Source of the DNA: CAYZJV01 sp964478945
Lineage (GTDB): Bacteria > Spirochaetota > Spirochaetia > Sphaerochaetales > Sphaerochaetaceae
Reading direction: 5' to 3'
Length of the DNA: 45,816 nucleotides
NCBI GenBank assembly: GCA_964478945.1
Contig: CAYZJV010000019.1
Location: 1 to 45,816, forward strand
Part shown: in pieces, positions 1-8,641 of the stretch
How the letters are laid out: every line of letters begins with the position of its first letter
How positions within the stretch are numbered: the stretch's first letter is position 1
Made by a program: the position numbers and the translations under genes
The notes under the pieces: generated by a model
Database searches by the model: none
What the model saw: the letters and a program-made list of their open reading frames with translations, nothing else
Told to the model about the DNA's origin: nothing

Positions 1-2
1 AT

Positions 3-1413
3 CTGGCCGCGAACGGATTTTCAGGGGGTGCGTATCCCTGTGTTTCCCAAGATGCCACCGAGTATATAAGGAACGCTGTGAAAGAGAGGCGGAAGTTCGA
101 TGTGATCATCTTCGACCCGCCGAGTTTTTCCAACAGCAGGAAAATGGAGCATGACTTTGATGTACAAAGGGACTACATCCACTTCATCGAGCTCCTCAAC
201 GGATTATTGGTTACAGGTGGAAAGTTGTTGTTTTCCACAAATCTAGGCGGATTTCGTTTCGAGAAGAGAAAGATCCGCGGATATGATGTGCGTGAAGTCA
301 CCAGGGATATCGCGGCCCCCGGTTTTTCCGCCAAGAAGAGTTCTCTAAGGAGTTGGATTTTGGAGAAGAAAGAAGAAGTGAAGATGCCTCTGGATGAAGA
401 GGTGAAGAACGTGGTTGCCGCCGAAGAGGTGGTTGAAACCGCGGTCGAGGCCGTCGAGCCTCTGATTGACCTGCAGGATGAAGATACCGTGGCATCAGAA
501 GACGGAGAGGAATTGGAAAGCGATACGGAAGATGATCCGTTGGTGCTTGATTGGGACGAATCGGAAACACAAAACGATTCGGGTGAGTTCAAGAATGCCA
601 AGCAGAGACGATACGAGCGACGCCATCCCGGGGAAACCGCAGCTCCGGTGACACCACCGGAGGAGAGGACCAATAGGGAGGATCGACCTGCGAAGGAGAG
701 ACGCCCAAGGGATGGGGAGCGTGATCGTGCGCCACGAAGATATGATGACGATCGTCGCAGGGATGGCAGAGGTTCCGATCGGGACCGACCACCTCGAAGA
801 AGATATGACGAGGACCGTCCGAGAGGGGATCGTCCACCGAGAAGGTTCGATGACGACAGGCGTCGTGACGACCGACCCTTCGNNNNNNNNNNNNNNNNNN
901 NNNNNNNNNNNNNNNNNNNNNNNNNNNNNNNNNNNNNNNNNNNNNNNNNNNNNNNNNNNNNNNNNNNNNNNNNNNNNNNNNNGGTCGTTCGATCGTGATC
1001 GACCGCCCCGACGGTTCGATGAGGACCGCCCGAGAGGAGATCGTCCACCGAGAAGGTTCGATGACGACAGGCGTCGTGACGACCGACCCTTCGACCGCGA
1101 CCGACCGCCGCGACGCTTCAACGATGATCGTGGTAGGGACAATAGGTCGTTCGATCGTGATCGACCGCCCCGACGGTTCGATGAGGACCGCCCGAGAGGG
1201 GATCGTTCCTTCGACCGTGAGCGACCGCCGCGACGTTTCGATGATGATCGAAAGCGCGATGATCGAGGATTCGGAAGGAATTTCGATAGGGACAGAGGTC
1301 CCAAGAAAGGTGGTCCGAAGCCGTATGGATATGATCGATTCAAACCTACCCGGGAACGGGGAGGAGACAAGGAAACGTTCTTCCGAATGGACGATGAGAA
1401 AAAAGAAGACTGA
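3..1413 (+). CDS. rlmL: 23S rRNA methyltransferase RlmKL-type, C-terminal part, with Arg/Asp-rich repeat tail (5' partial, interrupted by gap)
   Basis: The reading frame is open from the window edge, so the N terminus is missing. The first ~120 codons match the C-terminal (RlmK) methyltransferase half of RlmKL: an FDVIIFDPPSFSNSRKM catalytic segment, an FDVQRDY segment and a GGKLLFSTN strand, ending near SLRSWIL. RlmKL methylates G2445 and G2069 of 23S rRNA with S-adenosylmethionine. After this domain come ~60 acidic residues, then more than 200 residues of Arg/Asp/Pro repeats around RDRPPRRFD, ending at the stop at 1411-1413. Such a tail is not part of the usual enzyme and is probably disordered and RNA-binding. 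The 100-N gap falls inside the repeats; the frame is 3n before it and 3n+1 after it, so the true gap is probably a multiple of three. The family call is firm; the real tail length is unknown. Confidence 0.85.
781..1290 (+). repeat. tandem repeat encoding RDRPPRRFD(D/E)-type units
   Basis: Imperfect tandem copies encode variants of FDRDRPPRRFDEDRPRGD and FDDDRRRDDRPF. At DNA level the block starting at 983 recurs almost exactly at 1145 over ~53 bp, and the block ending at 882 recurs at 1039-1093. The repeats lie within the tail of the rRNA methyltransferase and contain the assembly gap. Copy number cannot be determined from this sequence. Confidence 0.9.
883..982. other. assembly gap of 100 N inside a tandem repeat
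   Basis: Exactly 100 N characters, the usual placeholder for an unknown length. The ~54 bp ending at 882 recur at about 1039-1093, so the gap was most likely caused by collapse of near-identical repeats. Confidence 0.98.
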
Positions 1414-1423
1414 TGATCGGTTG

Positions 1424-1456
1424 GGGCCGCCAAGATATCTTGGTGGCCCGACCTTT
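1424..1456. terminator. bidirectional terminator-like hairpin between convergent genes
   Basis: A near-perfect inverted repeat, GGGCCGCCAAGA / TCTTGGTGGCCC, lies at 1424-1449 and is followed by pyrimidine-rich sequence. It sits between the methyltransferase stop and the stop of the convergent lipoprotein gene, so it can serve both strands. Confidence 0.65.
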
Positions 1457-1460
1457 CTCT

Positions 1461-2657
1461 TCAGTCGATGAACACGAAACTTCCATGCCATGCACCATAG
1501 GAGGAGGAAGTCACCCCATTGCGTTGTGATCCCTCATACGAGGATTCTCCTTCTGTGATCTCGATCGTAACCTTTCCTCCGGTTGCGAATTCGATGAGAC
1601 CCGCATGGACCGCTGCCGTCCCTATACTTGAATCATCGGTGTAGACACCCGTTCCCCATACCGAGGAAGGTGACCCTCCCGGAGGTAAATCGATCGTGTA
1701 CCTGGAGCCGACCATGTCCCTCCATTGGGATGCGCTGGTACTCCAATTCGCATCGGGAACCATATTCGCAGCCACCTTTGGAGCATTTGTTGCGATGGAG
1801 GTGCCACCCTTGTCCATGAACCTGTAGCTTCCACCCCATGCATCGTAGGATTCACTTGTCACTCCATTGCGTGTCGAACCGTCATAGGATTCCATTCCAT
1901 CAAGTATTTCTATCGTGACGGTTCCTCCTTGTGCGAAAGTGATGAGTCCCATGTGGACCGCGGCCGTACCTATCAACGAATCGTCGGTATAGATGCCGGT
2001 TCCCCATATCGGTCCCGGATTTCCGCCTGGAGGTAGCGTGAGGCTGACTTTCTTTCCGATCTGTCCATTCCACTCGATCGCAGTACGATCCCAAGGAATC
2101 GTTACGGTTGGAAGATCCTGAACTTCCGGTTCAACTGCTTCCACCAAAGGGTTTCCAGCACGATCGAGGAACACAAAACTATTGTCCCACGGACCATAGG
2201 AACCACTGGTGACGGTATTGCGAGACGAGCCCCGGTAGGAGTCCAATCCCTTGCGGATTTCGATGGTGACCTCTCCGCCCTGTGCGAAAGTGATGATTCC
2301 CATATGGACCGCAGCGGTTCCGATGGCCGAATCATCGGTATAGATGTCTGTTCCCCAAATCGAGGAAGCCGTTCCTCCTGGTGCGAATTTCAATGTGAGT
2401 GAGTCTCCGACATCCGCACCCAACGTCCTTGGCGATACCGACCAGGCATTGGTGGAGACTTGCGGGGCTGGTATCGGTTCGACTTGTGGAGCTGGGGGCG
2501 GTACCACGGGAGCGGGTTCCGGTACCGGTTGCACCACAGGAGACGGTTTTGAAATTGGTGTGGTTCCCACTTCTTCCATCAACATACATGAAGAAACAGC
2601 TGTCAGTAGTAGTAAAGTGGCAAGAATGATACCAATGGTTCGCAATGGATTGTTCAT
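1461..2657 (-). CDS. lipoprotein with proline-rich linker and three LCCL domains
   Basis: A 398-residue exported protein. The N terminus has a signal sequence ending in a relaxed lipobox (AVSSC, Cys about residue 24). A Pro/Val/Ala/Glu-rich linker follows (about residues 37-68), then three copies of a ~90-residue domain (about 72-165, 190-285 and 305-398). Each repeat shows the LCCL signature: IWGT.(I/V)YTDDS, IGTAAVH.G(L/I)I.FA.GG.VTIEI, then SY.GS.RN.VTS.SY..W..S(F/Y).F. LCCL is named for Limulus factor C, cochlin and Lgl1. The usual domain cysteines are replaced by Gly. Its function is unknown; a cell-surface or periplasmic ligand-binding role is inferred. GGAAGG lies upstream of the ATG. 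A weak promoter (TTGCGC, 17 bp, GATACT) is visible around 2710-2740. Confidence 0.82.
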   Translation of the reverse strand: MNNPLRTIGIILATLLLLTAVSSCMLMEEVGTTPISKPSPVVQPVPEPAPVVPPPAPQVEPIPAPQVSTNAWSVSPRTLGADVGDSLTLKFAPGGTASSIWGTDIYTDDSAIGTAAVHMGIITFAQGGEVTIEIRKGLDSYRGSSRNTVTSGSYGPWDNSFVFLDRAGNPLVEAVEPEVQDLPTVTIPWDRTAIEWNGQIGKKVSLTLPPGGNPGPIWGTGIYTDDSLIGTAAVHMGLITFAQGGTVTIEILDGMESYDGSTRNGVTSESYDAWGGSYRFMDKGGTSIATNAPKVAANMVPDANWSTSASQWRDMVGSRYTIDLPPGGSPSSVWGTGVYTDDSSIGTAAVHAGLIEFATGGKVTIEITEGESSYEGSQRNGVTSSSYGAWHGSFVFID

Positions 2658-2751
2658 GGATTGCCTTCCTTTGTCCGCATACCCGTACCGGTTGCGGACA
2701 CTTTGAGTATCCTACGACATATGATGTTGCGCAATAGAAATGTGAGATGGA

Positions 2752-4035
2752 TCAGAGTTCAAGACCGAGAAAACGTAGTGGATTTTCCGAGGCGAACTTC
2801 TCAATCTCTTCATCCGAGAACGGACTTGTTTCGAATATCCTCAGGTAATTGCTGTAGGATTCCACCTTGGCGAGATTCACTTGGAAGTCGGTGCCGAACA
2901 TCGAACGATCGATGATTCTCTGTGCCAAATCCCCATCCTCCAGTTCATGGATGAACGCATGCAGATCGGAGTAGAAAGCGGGATCGGTACCGCTGAAGGA
3001 GAAATCGGCGTAGACATGGTCGAATCGGGCCATGAGATCGATGATCGAAGTGAACCACGGATCATTGGTCCACGAGTTGTCGAGCAGAGACTTGATGGGA
3101 GATTTCTTGATGGGATTGTACTGTCGCCCGTAATGGGCGAAATCGACTTTCAAGTCGGGATAGTGTTCAAGAACCGATTCCCAAGCTGCGGGGTCGGTGA
3201 ATTCCTGGGCGGTCTTGGATGTGACTCCGCGGAACCCTTGGTCGTCGCAGTGGGTGATGATGGGAATATGCCCCTCTTCACAGAACCGGTAGATATAACG
3301 GACCTTCTCCTGTTCCCCCGGGTCATCGGGCCAAGGATCGGTACCGAGTGGAGGGTAGAACTTCACTCCACGGAACCGCATGGGATTTTTGATACCCCGT
3401 CCATTCCAATCGGGTGATGCATCCCTGCGCACATGGGTCTCCAGCAGGTGTGCGATGAAATCGAGTGAATGCATCCTGGGATTGATACCGACGAATGGGA
3501 AGAAATCGAGCGAACCCTCCTTGCGTACCGATCGATACCACTCGATTCCTTCCAAGGTATCGGCCACATAGGAGGACAACTTCTCCTGCTGCTCGCTGGT
3601 ATAATAACTGATACTCTGTTCATCACTCGAATTGCGGGAGAAATCCATTACCAAGGGGATGAGTCCGAATCGATCGTAGGTCATCGATCGGAAATGGAAT
3701 TTACCGTTATTGATGTAGGGTGCTTCGGGATACATGAGATTCTCGGGAGGTTTTCCCTTTCCCACCGATTCGTGATGGGAATATGCTCCGCTGAGATCCT
3801 CCTCGATCAAAGCGAAAATCTCACCTATGGGACGTTCGAATACACTGAACATGTTCAGAAGGGTAACCAACCCATGTTTTCCCCTGTTGGAGGGAGTGAG
3901 CAGGTACCCTGGGCTCAAGGCACCACTGGTGACGAATTCGGCCACATTGTCGGTCACCGATTCGACGAAGGAGATGAAGTTGGGGTGGGTGAGGTTCATC
4001 GCATGCATATGCGAATCGAAGAAATAGTGTGCCAT
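2752..4035 (-). CDS. amidohydrolase (amidohydrolase-2-like metal-dependent hydrolase)
   Basis: A 427-residue TIM-barrel hydrolase. It has the strand-1 HxH metal motif (DSHMHAM, H9 and H11), a RGVKFYPPLG segment, a mid-protein ITHCDD histidine, a DFAHYGRQ histidine and a late FGTDF aspartate. These are the metal ligands of the amidohydrolase superfamily. There is no signal peptide, so it is probably cytoplasmic. The substrate cannot be read from the sequence; decarboxylase or lactonase chemistry is possible in this subfamily. No Shine-Dalgarno sequence precedes the ATG; instead a strong promoter ends six bases upstream, predicting a leaderless mRNA. It lies downstream of glnS but behind a terminator hairpin, so it is transcribed on its own. 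Confidence 0.8.
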   Translation of the reverse strand: MAHYFFDSHMHAMNLTHPNFISFVESVTDNVAEFVTSGALSPGYLLTPSNRGKHGLVTLLNMFSVFERPIGEIFALIEEDLSGAYSHHESVGKGKPPENLMYPEAPYINNGKFHFRSMTYDRFGLIPLVMDFSRNSSDEQSISYYTSEQQEKLSSYVADTLEGIEWYRSVRKEGSLDFFPFVGINPRMHSLDFIAHLLETHVRRDASPDWNGRGIKNPMRFRGVKFYPPLGTDPWPDDPGEQEKVRYIYRFCEEGHIPIITHCDDQGFRGVTSKTAQEFTDPAAWESVLEHYPDLKVDFAHYGRQYNPIKKSPIKSLLDNSWTNDPWFTSIIDLMARFDHVYADFSFSGTDPAFYSDLHAFIHELEDGDLAQRIIDRSMFGTDFQVNLAKVESYSNYLRIFETSPFSDEEIEKFASENPLRFLGLEL

Positions 4036-4041
4036 GGAGGA

Positions 4042-4069
4042 AGTATAGCAGAAAAGTGGGGGCCGTCAA
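4042..4069 (-). promoter_or_regulatory. promoter of the amidohydrolase gene (leaderless type)
   Basis: On the minus strand: -35 TTGACG (4064-4069), 16-bp spacer, extended -10 TGC-TATACT (box 4042-4047), then 6 nt to the ATG at 4035. The predicted +1 coincides with the start codon. The -35 box lies in the loop and 3' arm of the glnS terminator hairpin. Confidence 0.65.
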
Positions 4070-4081
4070 TCGAGACGGCCC
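4053..4081 (-). terminator. glnS terminator hairpin
   Basis: Perfect 8-bp stem GGGCCGTC / GACGGCCC (arms 4074-4081 and 4060-4067 in window coordinates) with a 6-nt loop, followed on the minus strand by CCACTTTT. It lies just after the glnS stop. Confidence 0.75.
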
Positions 4082-4094
4082 TGACGAATGCACG

Positions 4095-5798
4095 CTACTG
4101 TTGCTTTTTGGCCTTCTTGCTCCAGGAATCCTTCAGTGTGACAGTCCTGTTGAAGACAGGATGGTCGGCGCTGTGGTCTTTCGAATCGGCCATGAAGTAC
4201 CCGTTGCGTATGAACTGGAGGTACTGGCCCGGTTCGGCCTCCCGCAATTGGGGTTCCAGTTTGCAGTGTTCGAGCACCACCAACGACTGTTCGTTGATGT
4301 CATCAAGATAGTCTCCGGTCGCTTCACCCGGGAATTCAGAGGAAAAGAGCTTGTCGTAGAGCCTCACCTCCGCATCGACCGCATGGGGAGCACTTACCCA
4401 ATGGCTGGTTCCCCTGACCTTCCTCTTGTCCGGGGTGGTCCCACCCTTCGATTCGGGATCGTAGGTCACCCTTACCTCGGTGATGTTGCCATCTTCATCC
4501 TTGACGACATCGGTGCACGTCACGTAGTAGGCATGTTTGAGACGGATTTCATTGCCGGGATAGAGACGATGGTATCCCTTGATCGGTTCCTCCATGAAAT
4601 CCTCCCTCTCGATGTAGAGTTCTCCCGAGAACGGTATCATGTGAGTCCCGGCGTCGGGATCTTCGGGATTGTTGTCGGCTTCGAACCACTCGACCTTGTC
4701 CTTGGGATAGTTGGTGATCACCAGTTTCAAGGGATCGAGCACCGCCATATGGCGCAAGGCACGTTTGTTCAAGTCTTCCCGGGCACAAAATTCGAGCAAG
4801 TTGAAATCGACTACGCTCTCCACTTTGGCCACTCCCACACGTGCGACGAAATCACGCAGGGATTCGGGACTGTAGCCACGTCTTCGGATACCGGTGATGG
4901 TGGGCATCCTTGGATCGTCCCAACCCGAAACGATACCCTTTTTCACCAGATTCAACAGTTTTCTCTTGCTCATCACCGTGTAGTTGATGTTCAAACGTGC
5001 GAATTCGTACTGGTGGGGAGTATGTTCGATCCCATCGATTGAAGTCGCCCAATCGTACACGGGACGATGGTCTTCGAATTCGAGTGTACAGATCGAATGG
5101 GTGATTCCCTCGATCGCATCGCTGATAGGATGGGTGTAATCGTACATCGGGTAGATGCACCATTTGTCCCCGGTTCTGGGATGGGATGCGAACTTGATCC
5201 TGTAGAGGGCCGGATCGCGCATGTTGAGGTTGGGACTCGCCATGTCAAGTTTGGCACGAAGCACATACTTTCCCTCGGGATGTGTTCCCTCCCGCATCTC
5301 CTTGAACAATTTGAGGTTCTCTTCGACCGGGCGGTCCCTGTCGGGACTGTTTCTCCCCGGTGTGGTGAGGGTTCCCCGGTACTCCTTCACCTGCTCCGGA
5401 GTGAGTGAATCGACGTAGGCTTTCCCTTCCTTGATCAGATGTACCGCGATATCGTGGAGCTGATCATAATAATCGCTCGCATGGTAGAGATGGTTCCCCC
5501 ATTCGAATCCAAGCCACTTGATGTCCCTCTGTATCGATTCGATGTATTCGATGTCTTCCTTCTCGGGATTCGTATCGTCAAGACGGAGATGGCATCTTCC
5601 TCCATAGGATTCGGCCAAGCCGAAATTGAGACAAATCGATTTTATGTGTCCCAGATGGAGATACCCGTTGGGTTCGGGTGGGAAACGGGTGACTATCAAG
5701 TTGTCTGGTACCCGACCATTGGCGAGATCGTCTTCGATGATCCTTTCGAGGAAATTCAAACTCCTCTCTTCCTTCTTCTCCATCTCTTTCGTATCCAT
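4095..5798 (-). CDS. glnS: glutaminyl-tRNA synthetase
   Basis: Class I aminoacyl-tRNA synthetase that charges tRNA-Gln with glutamine in the cytoplasm. The N-terminal FPPEPNGYLHLGHIKS holds the HIGH-like motif, followed by HLRLDDTNPEKE. The KMSKS-like motif is VMSKRKL, and the GlnRS-typical DDPRMPTITGIRRRGY segment follows it. The C-terminal anticodon-binding beta-barrel region (IEREDFMEE, LKHAYYVTC, GTSHWVSAPHAV) is complete. The longer open frame to 5822 is not preferred: the ATG at 5798 has GGAGG about 8 nt upstream, giving 567 residues, close to the usual ~550. It is a single gene ended by a strong hairpin. A direct GlnRS suggests that charging does not depend only on the GatCAB amidotransferase route. 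Identity is essentially certain. Confidence 0.97.
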   Translation of the reverse strand: MDTKEMEKKEERSLNFLERIIEDDLANGRVPDNLIVTRFPPEPNGYLHLGHIKSICLNFGLAESYGGRCHLRLDDTNPEKEDIEYIESIQRDIKWLGFEWGNHLYHASDYYDQLHDIAVHLIKEGKAYVDSLTPEQVKEYRGTLTTPGRNSPDRDRPVEENLKLFKEMREGTHPEGKYVLRAKLDMASPNLNMRDPALYRIKFASHPRTGDKWCIYPMYDYTHPISDAIEGITHSICTLEFEDHRPVYDWATSIDGIEHTPHQYEFARLNINYTVMSKRKLLNLVKKGIVSGWDDPRMPTITGIRRRGYSPESLRDFVARVGVAKVESVVDFNLLEFCAREDLNKRALRHMAVLDPLKLVITNYPKDKVEWFEADNNPEDPDAGTHMIPFSGELYIEREDFMEEPIKGYHRLYPGNEIRLKHAYYVTCTDVVKDEDGNITEVRVTYDPESKGGTTPDKRKVRGTSHWVSAPHAVDAEVRLYDKLFSSEFPGEATGDYLDDINEQSLVVLEHCKLEPQLREAEPGQYLQFIRNGYFMADSKDHSADHPVFNRTVTLKDSWSKKAKKQQ

Positions 5799-5886
5799 GG
5801 TACATTCCTCCGCCCCTTCCAAAGGGGGTCGCGTGATTGGACGATTCTACCATAGAGCTGCCCGATGAGAAAAGGTCCATACATAG

Positions 5887-5915
5887 GTGACACGATGAAT
5901 GTGAATGGCTATGAT
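5887..5915 (+). promoter_or_regulatory. promoter of the MATE gene (near-leaderless)
   Basis: GTGACA (5887-5892), 17-bp spacer, TATGAT (5910-5915), then 8 nt to the ATG at 5924. No Shine-Dalgarno sequence is present in the short interval. Confidence 0.6.
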
Positions 5916-5923
5916 GGCAATTT

Positions 5924-7276
5924 ATGAGATCTCTGGAGAAAACCTCGCTATCCGGACAGTTGATGCGCCTTTCCCTACCCATCATGGCGGGGAATCTCCT
6001 GCAGACCCTCTATAACATGGCGGACACATTTTTCTTGGGGAAACTCGGCAAGGAAGCGATCAGTGCTCCCTCGATCACCATGAACATCAGCAATTTCATC
6101 ATCGTGTTCGGGGCGGCCTTCTCGATTGCCGGCACCACGATGATCAGCCAAGTGTATGGTGCCGATCGGAACAACAGGGAACGTATCGATTCACTTGCCT
6201 CGCAGGTGTTTCTCGTGAACTTCACCATGTCTATCGCAGTAACGGTCTTCGGTGTGGCGATGACGAAACCTCTGTTGCTGCTCATGCAGGTTCCCTCGGG
6301 ACTCACCTTCGACTATACCGTGCAGTACATGACCATCACCTTCTTCACCATGCCCCTTTTGTTCGGTGATTTCGTGCTTCGCACCACATTGCAGGGAATC
6401 GGAGATTCGTTGACCCCCCTCTATGTCCAGACCACCGCCGTAGTGCTCAATGTGGCCCTTGATCCCCTGTTCATCTTCGGATGGGGACCCATACCGGCGA
6501 TGGAGGTCGAAGGAGCCGCATGGGCAACTTTGCTCGCCCGTAGCGTGAGTTGCACCGTATCGATGCTACTGCTGTTCGGTGGGTATAGGGGAGTCAGGGT
6601 GAGATTACCGTTGATGCGTCCGGAAAAACGGGTCATCTCGCTTCTGGTGAGGATCGGACTTCCTTCATCCATCGGGCAGTCGGTATCCTCGTTGGGATTC
6701 GCCGTGCTTCAAGGTGTGGTCAACTCTTTCGGACCTGCGGTGATTGCCGCCTTCGGTGTCGGCAACAGGATCCAATCGGTTTTCCACATGCCTGCACGGG
6801 GAATCAGCCAGGGTGTATCGATACTGACGGGAAAGAAGCTCGGAGCCGGCGATATCGAAGGAGCGAGCAGCGTGGCATGGCGCGGTCTCCTGATAAGCGG
6901 TATCTTCGTGGGTGTCGGCATGACGCTCGTGCTCCTGTTCGGCGAACAGGTGATCACTTTCTTCGTCAATGATCCCGAAGTGATCGAACATGGAGTGAGG
7001 ATGTTCAAGTACACTGCACCAATGGTGGTCTGTTTTGCCCTCTACACCGCGGTATTGGGAGCCTTTCAAGGTGGTGGCAAGACCAGACCGGTGATGGTCA
7101 TGAACATAGTAAGGCTATGGGGATTGCGGGTTCCTCTCGCCTATGTGCTTCCCCTCCTGTTCGGAATAGGAGTGCATGGACTGTGGCTTGCCATGTTGGC
7201 AAGCAATGTGGTGGTCGCCATCTGGTCCATCTGGCTCTTTTCCCGCGGCTCGTGGAGAGTCACACTCGACATATGA
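5924..7276 (+). CDS. MATE family multidrug/metabolite exporter
   Basis: A 450-residue integral membrane protein with about 12 hydrophobic segments. The N terminus (GQLMRLSLPIMAGNLLQTLYNMADTFFLGKLG) is typical of the prokaryotic DinF/NorM-like branch of MATE proteins, which export cationic compounds using a Na+ or H+ gradient. The second half repeats the pattern (IGLPSSIGQSVSSLGFAVLQGVVNSFG), as expected for the two-bundle fold. The start is supported by family alignment, since this branch begins a few residues before the first helix. No ribosome-binding site is seen and the promoter abuts the start codon. The substrate cannot be inferred; neighbours are unrelated housekeeping genes. Confidence 0.9.
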   Translation: MRSLEKTSLSGQLMRLSLPIMAGNLLQTLYNMADTFFLGKLGKEAISAPSITMNISNFIIVFGAAFSIAGTTMISQVYGADRNNRERIDSLASQVFLVNFTMSIAVTVFGVAMTKPLLLLMQVPSGLTFDYTVQYMTITFFTMPLLFGDFVLRTTLQGIGDSLTPLYVQTTAVVLNVALDPLFIFGWGPIPAMEVEGAAWATLLARSVSCTVSMLLLFGGYRGVRVRLPLMRPEKRVISLLVRIGLPSSIGQSVSSLGFAVLQGVVNSFGPAVIAAFGVGNRIQSVFHMPARGISQGVSILTGKKLGAGDIEGASSVAWRGLLISGIFVGVGMTLVLLFGEQVITFFVNDPEVIEHGVRMFKYTAPMVVCFALYTAVLGAFQGGGKTRPVMVMNIVRLWGLRVPLAYVLPLLFGIGVHGLWLAMLASNVVVAIWSIWLFSRGSWRVTLDI

Positions 7277-7345
7277 ACAAATGTGTACATATGGGGGGAA
7301 ACCGGGTACACTCGATTATGATGAATTTTCATTCGGAGGATCGTT

Positions 7346-8641
7346 TTGAAACACGACACGCAGTTGCATAGGCATCCGTTCTGGCGTGCCCTCAGCATGA
7401 TCGCAATCGGTGTGGTGATGATCGTCATTGCCGTCGGAATCATCATATGGACACGATCGTTGCGGGAGAAGGACCAGCTTGAGAGACAACGGGAAGTGTT
7501 GGCACAGGTACTCGAGCGGGAAGGTGAATCGGGACTGCTTGAACTGGCGGGTGTGGAGGTGAATGACATCTTCTACGGAGAACAGGGGGTGTCGGTGTTC
7601 CTCGGGAATATGGACGACTACACCTATAGTGCCGAAGAGATGCGGAATATTGCGATATATGAGAAAACCAATAGGAGTGTGGTCCACATCACCACCGTCT
7701 CCTTGGGAGTGAATACCTTCCTTGAAGTGTTCCCGGTGCAAGGGACAGGCTCGGGAATCATCATCAGTGACGATGGCTATATCCTCACCAATGCCCATGT
7801 GGTGGAGAATGCATCCCAACTCCACATCAATTTGCACGATGGAACGAACTACGAGGCGCGGCTAGTGGGAATGGACATGGAGAACGACTTGGCCGTATTG
7901 AAGATCGAGTTGCCTCCCAAAGTACTGCTCGAACCGATAAAATTCGGCACCGCGACCACCTTGAAGGTGGGGCAGACTGTTGTCGCCATCGGCAACCCCT
8001 TCGGATACGATCGAACCATGACCTTGGGAACGGTTTCTGGACTCGGCCGTCCGGTGAGAACCGAAAACAACACTGTGATCAACGGTATGATCCAAACCGA
8101 TGCGGCCATCAATCCCGGCAACTCGGGAGGTCCGCTGCTGAACAGCTCGGGAGAGATCGTGGGCATCTGCACCACCATCCATTCGACCACGGGAGGTTCG
8201 CAAGGGATCGGATTTGCAGTTCCCGTCGATACGGCGATTGCTGTGATTCCGGACCTCATCCAACATGGAAAGGTGATGAGGGGCTGGCTCGACATCACGA
8301 TGGTGCAACTCGATCCGAGTATCGTGATCTACGCCAATCTACCGGTGGCGAACGGACTGCTTGTCTCACAGGTGAAGCCGGGTGGCAAAGCGGAGAAGGG
8401 CGGGCTCAAAGGTGGTACCCAACGCGTGCAGTACGGATCGTCGATCATTTATCTGGGTGGAGACATCATTGTGGAGATCAATGGACAGCCCATTGCCGAA
8501 TATGCCGATCTGTATGCCGCGTTGGTGGAAACCCACCCTGGCGATACCGCAGAAGTGGTGGTGGTTCGCAAAGGTGAGAGAAAAGTGCTGAAGGTGGAAT
8601 TGGTCGAACGACCGGAGGGTATGGAATGGACGGTGCGATGA
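7346..8641 (+). CDS. htrA: HtrA/DegP-like serine protease, membrane-anchored, one PDZ domain
   Basis: A 431-residue trypsin-fold protease. An N-terminal signal anchor (about residues 15-35) is followed by a coiled-coil-like stretch. The protease domain has H151 (LTNAHVV), D181 (MENDLAVLKI) and S260 (INPGNSGGP). A single PDZ domain occupies about 310-425 (VNGLLVSQVKPGGKAEKGGLKGG, then DIIVEINGQPI). Proteins of this type degrade or refold misfolded envelope proteins. It starts with TTG at 7346, preceded by GGAGGA with a 5-nt spacer, which is better placed than any ATG. The last 16 bases overlap the start of uvrB, so the two genes are probably cotranscribed and coupled. The family is certain; the one-PDZ layout resembles DegS-like or Gram-positive HtrA forms. 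Confidence 0.93.
   Translation: MKHDTQLHRHPFWRALSMIAIGVVMIVIAVGIIIWTRSLREKDQLERQREVLAQVLEREGESGLLELAGVEVNDIFYGEQGVSVFLGNMDDYTYSAEEMRNIAIYEKTNRSVVHITTVSLGVNTFLEVFPVQGTGSGIIISDDGYILTNAHVVENASQLHINLHDGTNYEARLVGMDMENDLAVLKIELPPKVLLEPIKFGTATTLKVGQTVVAIGNPFGYDRTMTLGTVSGLGRPVRTENNTVINGMIQTDAAINPGNSGGPLLNSSGEIVGICTTIHSTTGGSQGIGFAVPVDTAIAVIPDLIQHGKVMRGWLDITMVQLDPSIVIYANLPVANGLLVSQVKPGGKAEKGGLKGGTQRVQYGSSIIYLGGDIIVEINGQPIAEYADLYAALVETHPGDTAEVVVVRKGERKVLKVELVERPEGMEWTVR

Noticed and set aside
781..1290. CRISPR-like array
   Set aside because: The repeats are contiguous, in-frame coding units without unique spacers of constant length, so they are a protein-coding tandem repeat.
173..1491. Long open frames on the opposite strand of the Arg/Asp repeat region
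   Set aside because: These arise from the low-complexity repeat, which lacks stops in several frames. The plus-strand frame continues a known enzyme domain; the others are Ser/Arg-rich shadows.
4029..5042. 337-codon plus-strand frame opposite glnS
   Set aside because: It is antisense to a highly conserved synthetase and has no family features; codon bias of glnS leaves the complement open.
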